Shown here: piece after piece, positions 42,612 to 49,647 of the stretch | Position numbering within the stretch: position 1 is the stretch's first letter | How the letters are laid out: each line of letters starts with the position of its first letter | Assembly (NCBI GenBank): GCA_934320645.1 | Contig: CAKRFP010000006.1 | Location: forward strand, 25,752 to 89,751 | DNA: 64,000 bases | DNA from: an uncultured Bariatricus sp. | Lineage (GTDB): Bacteria; Bacillota; Clostridia; Lachnospirales; Lachnospiraceae | Direction of reading: 5' to 3' | Position numbers and translations under genes: made by a program | Notes under the pieces: model-generated | Told to the model about the DNA's origin: nothing | The model's database searches: none | Seen by the model: only the letters and a program-made list of their open reading frames with translations

Positions 42612-43763
42612 ATGGAACTGATCAAAGATTTACCAGAAGTATTTGAAGAATTTGCAGAGCAGAGACAGAAATCGTTTCTTGCTGTCAAGGAACTGAAAGA
42701 GAAAGGCGTTCCGGTTGTGGGATCTTATTGTACATATTTTCCAAAAGAGATCGCAATGGCAATGGGAGCTGGATGTGTAAGCCTTTGCTCAACTTCAGAT
42801 GAGACGATCGCAGAAGCAGAAAAGGATCTTCCGAAGAACCTCTGTCCACTGATCAAATCAAGCTACGGATTTGCCAAAACAGACAAATGTCCATTCTTCT
42901 ATTTTTCCGATGTTGTTGTCGGAGAGACAACCTGTGATGGAAAGAAGAAAATGTATGAGTATATGTCTGAGTTTAAAGATGTGTTTGTAATGGAACTTCC
43001 AAATACACAGAGAGAGCCGGGGCTTCAGCTCTGGAAAGGTGAGATCATCCGTTTCAAAGAATATCTGGAACAGAAATTTGGTGTCACTATCACAGAAGAT
43101 CAGATCCGCGAAGCTGTTAAGACAGAAAATGCAGCACGCCGTGCTTTAAAAGGACTTTATGAAGTCATGAAACACGATCCGGCACCGATCAAAGGGCAGG
43201 ATCTGTTCAAGGTACTGTATGGAAGCACTTTCAAATTTGATCGTTCTCTGATTCCGGGAGAGGTTAATGCCCTGACAGAAAAAATTGAGAAAGAATATGC
43301 AGAAGGCAAGATGGAAGAAAAGAAACCACGTATCCTGATCACCGGATGTCCAATCGGAGGAGCAACAGAAAAAGTAATCCGTGCTGTAGAAGACAACGGT
43401 GGTATTGTTGTAACCTTTGAGAACTGCAGCGGAGCCAAATCTATCGATAAGATGGTAGACGAAGATGCAGAAGACATCTACGATGCAATTGCAAGAAGAT
43501 ATCTCAGTATCGGATGTTCGGTTATGACACCGAATCCGAATCGTCAGGAGCTTCTGGGAAGACTGATCGATGAGTATCAGGTAGACGGTGTAGTGGATAT
43601 GGTCCTTCAGGCCTGTCATACCTACAATGTGGAGACTAACACGATTCGCAAGTTTGTAACTGGTGAAAAGGGAATTCCGTATATCAGTGTGGAAACTGAT
43701 TATTCTCAGGCAGATATCGGACAGCTGAATACCAGACTGGCAGCGTTTGTTGAGATGCTGTAA
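42612..43763 (+). CDS. Double-cubane-cluster-containing anaerobic reductase (HgdB/DCCP family)
   Basis: 383 residues if started at ATG 42612, nine bases after AAAGGAG; an ATG at 42606 overlaps the activase stop but is only three bases from that site. The HgdB-like fold is indicated by VPVVGSYCTYFPKEIAMAMGA, the Cys-containing NLCPLIKSSYGF, DKCPFFYFSDVVVGETTCDGKKK and the late ITGCPIGG and VVDMVLQACHTYNVET. Homologues hold an [8Fe-9S] double cubane and reduce small molecules when fed by the activase; the natural substrate is unknown. Two-gene operon with the activase, coupled to a GNAT gene downstream. Confidence 0.85.
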   Translation: MELIKDLPEVFEEFAEQRQKSFLAVKELKEKGVPVVGSYCTYFPKEIAMAMGAGCVSLCSTSDETIAEAEKDLPKNLCPLIKSSYGFAKTDKCPFFYFSDVVVGETTCDGKKKMYEYMSEFKDVFVMELPNTQREPGLQLWKGEIIRFKEYLEQKFGVTITEDQIREAVKTENAARRALKGLYEVMKHDPAPIKGQDLFKVLYGSTFKFDRSLIPGEVNALTEKIEKEYAEGKMEEKKPRILITGCPIGGATEKVIRAVEDNGGIVVTFENCSGAKSIDKMVDEDAEDIYDAIARRYLSIGCSVMTPNPNRQELLGRLIDEYQVDGVVDMVLQACHTYNVETNTIRKFVTGEKGIPYISVETDYSQADIGQLNTRLAAFVEML

Positions 43764-44297
43764 ATGGAGCGGATGATGAAAACAAATGGGTTTCAATTTT
43801 GCCGGGCAAACGAGGAAGATTTTCCTGAAATTTGCCGTATGGTGCAGCTTGCCGGAAAAATAGTTCCTGTGCAGGAATGGTTTGAGGCAGAGGATGAAGC
43901 ATTTCTTGCAAAGCATATCTGCAGGGAAGGATTTACTCTTCTGGCAAAGAAAGATGGAAAGACTGTAGCAATTATGATTGTCCGTATTCCTGGAATGGCA
44001 GAGGATAATCTTGGGAAATATCTGAAGATTTCCAAGGAAGAAATGAAAAGGGTTGCACATCTGGAGATTGCAGTTGTAGAACCAGAGTATCAGGGATGTG
44101 GTCTGCAATATGAGCTTTTCTGCCAGGCAGAAGAAATTATAAAACGTAAGAAAATGCGGTATCTGATGGCAACCGTTCATCCGGATAATATATACAGCCT
44201 TCGCAATATGGAAAAGCTTGGGATGAAAGCAGTTCTCGAGACAAAGAAATATGGCGGGAAACAAAGATATATTATGTGTAAAACATTAGAATATTAG
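43764..44297 (+). CDS. GNAT family N-acetyltransferase
   Basis: 177 residues; its ATG follows the reductase stop without a gap. A GGAG within the first codons makes the third Met (ATG 43776) an equally good start. Motif A is HLEIAVVEPEYQGCGLQYELF, motif B YLMATVHPDNIYSLRNMEKLG. Coupling to the double-cubane reductase hints at a linked role, possibly modification of a product, but no substrate can be named. Confidence 0.8.
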   Translation: MERMMKTNGFQFCRANEEDFPEICRMVQLAGKIVPVQEWFEAEDEAFLAKHICREGFTLLAKKDGKTVAIMIVRIPGMAEDNLGKYLKISKEEMKRVAHLEIAVVEPEYQGCGLQYELFCQAEEIIKRKKMRYLMATVHPDNIYSLRNMEKLGMKAVLETKKYGGKQRYIMCKTLEY

Positions 44298-44407
44298 AAA
44301 AAAGCGAAAGAGTTTATGAAAAGTGTAATGTAACATTTTTTATGAGCTCTTTTTGTGTGCAATGAAAATGGTAAAATGAGAAAGTTTCTTAACTGACAAT
44401 TTTGTTG

Positions 44408-44449
44408 TTGACACGCTAACTGGTGATAATATAAACTATTTTAAGTTAG
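44408..44449 (+). promoter_or_regulatory. Promoter of the electron transfer operon with a CTAACT/AGTTAG dyad
   Basis: TTGACA (44408-44413), 16-base spacer, TATAAA (44430-44435). CTAACT (44416-44421) and AGTTAG (44444-44449) flank the -10 box as an inverted repeat. A CTAAC-type dyad recurs before the large wall protein gene at 49596-49615. Confidence 0.65.
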
Positions 44450-44473
44450 AACATATAAACAAGAGGAAACAAA

Positions 44474-45565
44474 ATGAAACTCAAAAATATATTAATCACA
44501 GTCTGTCTGAGTGCATCTGTATTTGTAAGCGGATGCACCCAGAAAGGTCAGGATCCAACGAAGAGTAAAAAAAGTGAAAGCACAGTCATCTCCGAAGCAA
44601 GTACCGAACAGTCTTCTTCGGATACCGAGGCATCGAAGGATATTTTTGCAATGGATACCTATATGACAGTGACTGCATATGGAGAAAAAGCACAGGATGC
44701 AGTGGATGCTGCCGAGGCAGAAATCGAAAGACTGGACGCACTTTTATCAACAGGAAATACAGACAGCGAGATTGCAAAGCTGAATGAGGCAAAAAATGCA
44801 ACGCTTTCTGAAGACGGAGGATATCTTGTAGAACGTGCACTGGAACTAAATAAAGAAACAGATGGAGCGTTTGATATTGCGATTTATCCGGTCATGGAGG
44901 CGTGGGGATTCCCGACACAGAAATTCCGTGTACCGTCAGCCGAGGAGCTGACAGAGCTTTTGAAGCACGTGGATGCATTGGAGATTTCGTATAACAAGAC
45001 TACAAGAGAAATTTCTTTTGCAGATTCGCAGATGAAAATAGATCTCGGAGGGATTGCAAAAGGATACACTTCTTCGAGAATTATGGATATTTTCAAAGAG
45101 AACGGGATTACAAGTGGTCTGGTAAACTTAGGCGGAAATGTACAGGCGCTCGGGGCGAAAACAGACGGAAGTAACTGGAGAGTTGCAGTGCAGAGTCCGG
45201 ATGACACAGAGGATTATCTGGGAGTTTTATCCATACAGGATAAAGCCGTGATCACGTCAGGTGGATATGAACGTTATTTTGAACAGGATGGAGTGATCTA
45301 TCATCATATTATTGATCCTAAAACCGGGTATCCGGCAGAGAACGGACTGATTTCGGTAACGATTGTGAGTGAGGATGGAACACTTGCCGATGGACTTTCT
45401 ACTTCTCTTTTTATTATGGGAGAAGAAAAAGCGGCAGAGTTCTGGAGAGCACATAGCGAAGAATTTGATGCTGTTCTGGTTACAGATGATGGAACAATTT
45501 ATGTAACAGAAGGTTTGAAGGACAGTTTTACAACAGAACAGGACATGAAGATTATTACGAAATAA
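44474..45565 (+). CDS. FAD:protein FMN transferase, lipoprotein (ApbE/FmnB-like)
   Basis: 363 residues. A signal peptide with lipobox FVSGC anchors it outside the membrane. The ApbE core shows MDTYMTVTAYG, AIYPVMEAWGF, IDLGGIAKGYTSSRIMDIF, LVNLGGNVQALG and HHIIDPKTGYPAENG (metal and FAD site). It attaches FMN from FAD to a Thr in SGAT motifs of exported proteins. Five canonical sites in three exported proteins lie downstream in the same region, its evident targets. First gene of the operon, behind a consensus promoter. Confidence 0.93.
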   Translation: MKLKNILITVCLSASVFVSGCTQKGQDPTKSKKSESTVISEASTEQSSSDTEASKDIFAMDTYMTVTAYGEKAQDAVDAAEAEIERLDALLSTGNTDSEIAKLNEAKNATLSEDGGYLVERALELNKETDGAFDIAIYPVMEAWGFPTQKFRVPSAEELTELLKHVDALEISYNKTTREISFADSQMKIDLGGIAKGYTSSRIMDIFKENGITSGLVNLGGNVQALGAKTDGSNWRVAVQSPDDTEDYLGVLSIQDKAVITSGGYERYFEQDGVIYHHIIDPKTGYPAENGLISVTIVSEDGTLADGLSTSLFIMGEEKAAEFWRAHSEEFDAVLVTDDGTIYVTEGLKDSFTTEQDMKIITK

Positions 45566-45593
45566 CTTACAGAAAATGAGAGGTTAATGAGAG

Positions 45594-47348
45594 ATGGACA
45601 TCAAAGAAACCGGTAAAAAAATCAAACCATTTGCGCCGGTACTTTCTGTGGCACTGGTTACAGCATGCGTAGCAGGATCTTTAAGTGGATATCAGGCACC
45701 GGTTTATGCAGCGCAGGAAGCACCGATGAAGAAAGAAGAAACAAAAAAAGTAACAACAGAAAAGACCAAGGCAGCAAAAGGTTCTTTTGACCTGGAAGAC
45801 GGTGTATATAAAGGAACAGGAACAGGCTATGCAGGGGAGATTACCGTATCTGTGCAGATTAAAGATAAACAGATTGTTTCGATTGATATTTTAAGTTCAT
45901 CGGATGATGCGGCATTTTTCACACGTGCAAAAGTGGTTATCGATAAGATTATAGAGGGGCAGACACTGGATGTGGATACCGTATCCGGAGCAACATTCAG
46001 CTCAAGAGGAATTATCAGTGCAGTGAAAAATGCACTGACCGGAGAAAAAGACAGCGGAGAAACAGGACAGGAACAGTCCGGAGGGACAGCAGCGGCTGGA
46101 AGTTCTACAAGTGTTGCAGCGGTAGAAGAGGCAGCAGCGTACAAAGATGGAACCTACTATGGTTCTGGAACCGGGTTTGGCGGTCCGCTGAAAGTGATGG
46201 TTGAAATCAGTGATGGAAAGATCGTATCCATTGAGATTGTGGAAAACAGTGATGGAAGCAGCTATATTTCTAAAGCATCCGCGTTGATCAGTTCGATTAT
46301 TTCTTCTCAAAGCACAAATGTAGATACTGTATCCGGAGCGACATACAGTTCTGTTGGAATTATCCAGGCGGTACGTGATGCGTTAAGCCAGGCGGCGGTG
46401 AGCGGAAACACAGCAGACACAGTGCAGGATAATAATAACAGTAATGTGTCTAAAGATCAGAATACAGCCTCTGTAAGCGGAACGGTTCCGTATAAGGAAG
46501 GAATTTATTACGGAACTGCGGAAGGATACAGCGGAGATGTTACGGTGGCCGTTGTGATTCAGGAACATACGATCAAAGCAATTCTGGTTACAGAAACTTC
46601 GGATGATGAAGCATTTTTTAACCGGGCAATGGATGTGGTTAAAAAGGTAATCCGGACACAGAAAACGGATGATGTGGATACGGTATCCGGAGCGACCTAC
46701 AGCTCAAAAGGACTTCTGAATGCGATTAAAAATGCTCTGAAACAGGCAGAAAAGGTAACAAACGGCGAATCGATTGATGAGAAAACAGATTTGACAGCTT
46801 TGAAAGAAGCGATTGAAAAAGCAGAGAATCTTGAGGAATCTGAATATACAGAAGTGAGCTGGACGGTACTTCAGATGCGGCTTATGGATGCAAAGGAAGC
46901 CCTTGAAGCAAAGACACAGACAGAAATCGATAAAGCAGCAGAAAATCTGAATCTGGCGATTTCGCAGCTTGAAGACAAAGATGGAAAAGACGACGAAAAT
47001 ACAAAATACATCAGTGGAATCTACGAAGTGACGGTTCCTTGTACACCAGATGAGGACGGTGATTTTGAAGAATATAATCTGTCGATGAAAGTGACGATTC
47101 GGGATGATAAGATCGTGGCGATCACAGATATCACGGGAGATGGTGGAAGTGACAATGACAGCTATATCAAAAAAGCTGCGAATGGTACTTCAAGCAGAAA
47201 AGGTGTTGTAGCTCAGGTTATAGAGAAAGGAATGCCGGAGGAAATTGATGCGGTATCTCGTGCAACATGTTCTTCCAATGCGATTCTGGAAGGATGTAAA
47301 AAAGCACTGGAAGAAGCCGAGAGATCGACAGAGACGGAGGCTGAATAA
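45594..47348 (+). CDS. Exported multi-FMN-binding protein with four FMN_bind domains and a FIVAR domain
   Basis: 584 residues with an N-terminal signal/membrane segment (about 13-39). Three FMN_bind domains carry intact flavinylation motifs DTVSGAT with Thr134, Thr250 and Thr368; each domain begins with a pattern like GVYKGTGTGYAGE. A FIVAR-type helical module follows (about 395-460). A fourth FMN_bind domain ends in DAVSRATCSS, where Gly of the motif is Arg (Thr558), so flavinylation there is doubtful. The chain of flavins would pass electrons across the cell wall. AGAGG precedes the ATG. Three bases separate it from the next gene. Confidence 0.9.
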   Translation: MDIKETGKKIKPFAPVLSVALVTACVAGSLSGYQAPVYAAQEAPMKKEETKKVTTEKTKAAKGSFDLEDGVYKGTGTGYAGEITVSVQIKDKQIVSIDILSSSDDAAFFTRAKVVIDKIIEGQTLDVDTVSGATFSSRGIISAVKNALTGEKDSGETGQEQSGGTAAAGSSTSVAAVEEAAAYKDGTYYGSGTGFGGPLKVMVEISDGKIVSIEIVENSDGSSYISKASALISSIISSQSTNVDTVSGATYSSVGIIQAVRDALSQAAVSGNTADTVQDNNNSNVSKDQNTASVSGTVPYKEGIYYGTAEGYSGDVTVAVVIQEHTIKAILVTETSDDEAFFNRAMDVVKKVIRTQKTDDVDTVSGATYSSKGLLNAIKNALKQAEKVTNGESIDEKTDLTALKEAIEKAENLEESEYTEVSWTVLQMRLMDAKEALEAKTQTEIDKAAENLNLAISQLEDKDGKDDENTKYISGIYEVTVPCTPDEDGDFEEYNLSMKVTIRDDKIVAITDITGDGGSDNDSYIKKAANGTSSRKGVVAQVIEKGMPEEIDAVSRATCSSNAILEGCKKALEEAERSTETEAE

Positions 47349-47350
47349 CG

Positions 47351-47785
47351 ATGAGAGAATTCTGGGTAAGACTTGTAAGCGTGCTTGCGATTGTAGGAAT
47401 TCTGACAGGATATAATTCTGTACTGGATGCAAGAGCAAAAGAAGATGAGATTGCCAGACTTTCTGCGCAGCTTAGTGGAAGTGGTCAGTCTGGAGAAGAG
47501 AATGGATCCGAAAATGAATATAAGAATGGAACTTATACCGGTGAGGCAGATGGATTCGGTGGAACAATCCAGGTAGAAGTAAAGATCGAGAAAAACAAGA
47601 TTGCAGAAATCGATGTGGTATCTGCGGAGAAAGAAGACGGAGCATATCTTTCCATGGCAAAGGATATTATTCCGAAGATCATCGATGCACAGAGTGCAGA
47701 GGTAGATACGATCAGCGGTGCGACATTCAGTTCGACTGGAATCAAAAATGCATCGGAGCAGGCTCTGGAAAAGGCGGTAAAGTAA
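47351..47785 (+). CDS. Membrane-anchored single FMN-binding protein
   Basis: 144 residues: an N-terminal membrane anchor (about 5-22), a short linker rich in Gly, Ser and Glu, then one FMN_bind domain with GTYTGEADGFGG and the flavinylation motif DTISGATFSS (Thr125). It probably sits next to the membrane between the polyferredoxin and the larger FMN carrier, similar to RnfG/NqrC subunits or PplA in role (inference). GGAGG lies ten bases before its ATG. Confidence 0.88.
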   Translation: MREFWVRLVSVLAIVGILTGYNSVLDARAKEDEIARLSAQLSGSGQSGEENGSENEYKNGTYTGEADGFGGTIQVEVKIEKNKIAEIDVVSAEKEDGAYLSMAKDIIPKIIDAQSAEVDTISGATFSSTGIKNASEQALEKAVK

Positions 47786-47786
47786 C

Positions 47787-48659
47787 GTGAAAAAAATGGA
47801 TATTCATAATTTGACAGCAAAAGATATAAAAAAATTACACGTGTGGCTCAGAGCACTGATCCAGGTATTGTATTTCCTGTTTATCCCATCCGTGTATACG
47901 GCAGCATTTGCGGGAGTAAAGTACATATTTACACAGATCGGAGCAGGAGAAAAAATTGCGGTGACATCCTTTGTAACGGTGCTGGTTGTGATTTGTATCT
48001 ATACGATTCTGTTTGGTAGATTCTTCTGCGGGTTTGCCTGTGCGTTCGGTACGCTTGGAGATGGTGTGCACGCATTCTATGTGTGGGTTTGCAGGAAAAT
48101 GAAAAAGAAACCTTTGCAGATTGCAGAAGCATGGACAGAAAAGCTCTGCTATCTGAAATATATTGTACTGGCACTGATTTCAATTCTGTGTTTTGCAGGG
48201 GGATATGGCAAAGCAAAAGGAACAAGTCCTTGGGACGTATTTTCTATGTTACATGCGGGAAACTTTAGACTTGGAGGATATGTGACCGGGGTGATCCTGC
48301 TTCTTCTTATTCTGGCAGGAATGTGTTTTGAAGAACGATTTTTCTGCAGAAATTTCTGCCCGATGGGGGCGGTATTTTCACTGCTTCCGGTACTGCCGTT
48401 TTTTTCACTTCATAGAGATCGGGAAAACTGTATCAAAGGATGTAAAGCCTGTACAAAAAAATGTCCTTCCAATATTGGACTTCCAGAAGATGGATCACCA
48501 AGAGTAGAAGGAGACTGTTTCCAGTGTCAGAAATGTATCGATACCTGCCCGAAAGGCAATATTCATACCGGAGTGAAAGGGCTTCGGGGAAATGAATTCT
48601 GGTTTACGATTTTAAGAGCAGTGATTCTGCTGGTACTTCTGATCTGGCTGGGTGTATAG
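47787..48659 (+). CDS. NapH/polyferredoxin-like membrane 4Fe-4S protein
   Basis: 290 residues starting with GTG (an ATG nine bases later is the alternative). Four to five membrane helices, with Cys motifs CGFACAFGTLGDGVH and CRNFCPMGAV of NapH/NosR-type proteins at membrane edges, then a ferredoxin domain with CIKGCKACTKKCP and CFQCQKCIDTCP, giving two [4Fe-4S] clusters. It would move electrons between cytoplasmic donors or the quinone pool and the outward-facing flavoproteins. In Listeria-type loci this place is held by the NADH dehydrogenase Ndh2, which is absent here. Confidence 0.88.
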   Translation: MKKMDIHNLTAKDIKKLHVWLRALIQVLYFLFIPSVYTAAFAGVKYIFTQIGAGEKIAVTSFVTVLVVICIYTILFGRFFCGFACAFGTLGDGVHAFYVWVCRKMKKKPLQIAEAWTEKLCYLKYIVLALISILCFAGGYGKAKGTSPWDVFSMLHAGNFRLGGYVTGVILLLLILAGMCFEERFFCRNFCPMGAVFSLLPVLPFFSLHRDRENCIKGCKACTKKCPSNIGLPEDGSPRVEGDCFQCQKCIDTCPKGNIHTGVKGLRGNEFWFTILRAVILLVLLIWLGV

Positions 48660-48662
48660 AGA

Positions 48663-49049
48663 ATGAAAAAGAAGGATCTGTTATTTGGAGCAGGAATTAT
48701 CATAGTTGCACTTGTGATGCTGCTTGCTATGCAGCTGACGAGGGGAGAAGAGGGGAATCAGATCCAGATTACTCTGGATGGAAAAATATATGGAACCTAT
48801 GCATTGTCGAAGGATCAGACGATTGAAGTGAAAAACGGTGATTTTTACAATAAAGTCCGGATTGAAGATGGGAAAGCCTATATGAAAGAAGCCAACTGTC
48901 CGGATGGTTACTGCGAAGAGCAGGGAAAGATCAGTGGACATACACAGACAATAGTCTGCCTGCCACATAAGCTGGTGGTAGAAGTTCTGGATAATGGAGA
49001 AGCAGATACATCGGATTCGGAAGAAGTTCCGGATACGATTGCAAAATAA
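48663..49049 (+). CDS. NusG domain II-containing membrane-anchored protein, EetA-like
   Basis: 128 residues: one N-terminal membrane helix (about 5-24) followed by a small beta domain of the NusG-II/DUF2478-like type and a Cys pair in CPDGYCEEQGKI. The motif GQI...VCLPHKLVVEV is characteristic. In Listeria and other Firmicutes the same protein is EetA, needed for flavin-based extracellular electron transfer together with EetB, the next gene here. AGAGA precedes the ATG four bases after the polyferredoxin stop. Exact function is unknown. Confidence 0.82.
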   Translation: MKKKDLLFGAGIIIVALVMLLAMQLTRGEEGNQIQITLDGKIYGTYALSKDQTIEVKNGDFYNKVRIEDGKAYMKEANCPDGYCEEQGKISGHTQTIVCLPHKLVVEVLDNGEADTSDSEEVPDTIAK

Positions 49050-49065
49050 TAAAAAGGATCAACAG

Positions 49066-49581
49066 ATGAATAGAAATAGAAAGCTTGCGAATATGGCAAT
49101 GCTGGTTGCACTGGCAATGATATTCAGCTATGTGGAAAGTTTAATACCGATTAATTTTGGAATACCGGGAATGAAGCTTGGAGTCGCCAATCTGGTGACA
49201 GTGACCGGGCTGTATTTCCTGGAATTACCGGAAGTATTTCTGGTGATAGTTATGCGAATTCTGTTGACCGGTTTTTTGTTTGGAAATGGAATGTCGATCA
49301 TCTACAGTCTTGCAGGAGGGATCTTAAGCCTTCTGGTAATGGCATTGATGAAGCGGCTGAAAGGATTTTCAATAGCCGGGGTCAGCATTGCAGGTGGTGT
49401 GTCACACAATATCGGTCAGATTATGGTAGCGTCTGTTGCAGTGGAAAACTTAAAGCTGATCTATTATCTTCCGGTACTTATGATTGCAGGAACAGTGACT
49501 GGATTTGCGATGGGGATGGTCAGTAAAAATCTGCTTCCGATCGTGAAAAAAGAGTCGGAAAGAGCAGCAGAAGTTAGTTAA
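49066..49581 (+). CDS. Gx transporter family membrane protein, EetB-like
   Basis: 171 residues from ATG 49066, behind AAAAAGGATC; the longer frame overlaps eetA and lacks a site. Five membrane helices with the family start NMAMLVALAMIFSYVESLIP and the Gly-rich FGIPGMKLGVANLVT. It resembles the S-component-like membrane proteins annotated as heptaprenyl diphosphate synthase component I, and EetB of extracellular electron transfer loci. No polyprenyl synthase gene follows, unlike in Listeria. It may bind a quinone precursor or flavin (inference). Confidence 0.82.
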   Translation: MNRNRKLANMAMLVALAMIFSYVESLIPINFGIPGMKLGVANLVTVTGLYFLELPEVFLVIVMRILLTGFLFGNGMSIIYSLAGGILSLLVMALMKRLKGFSIAGVSIAGGVSHNIGQIMVASVAVENLKLIYYLPVLMIAGTVTGFAMGMVSKNLLPIVKKESERAAEVS

Positions 49582-49595
49582 ATTTTTTTGATTAT

Positions 49596-49615
49596 AGGTT
49601 AGGAAAAGCTAACTT
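49596..49615. promoter_or_regulatory. Dyad before the wall protein gene
   Basis: AGGTTAG (49596-49602), six bases, CTAACTT (49609-49615), followed by an AT-rich stretch. It shares GCTAACT and a nearby ATAATA with the operon promoter at 44415-44430 and is reminiscent of metal-regulator (DtxR-type) sites. No clear -35 and -10 pair. Confidence 0.4.
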
Positions 49616-49647
49616 AATAATAAATTTTATCAAATAAGGAGGTACCT

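Noticed and set aside
41836..43763. 2-hydroxyacyl-CoA dehydratase system
   Set aside because: Only one HgdB-like gene follows the activase, whereas the dehydratases need two different subunits, and no CoA-transferase is present.
43146..44264. 372-aa minus-strand open frame
   Set aside because: Antisense to the double-cubane reductase and GNAT genes; no recognisable motif or ribosome site.
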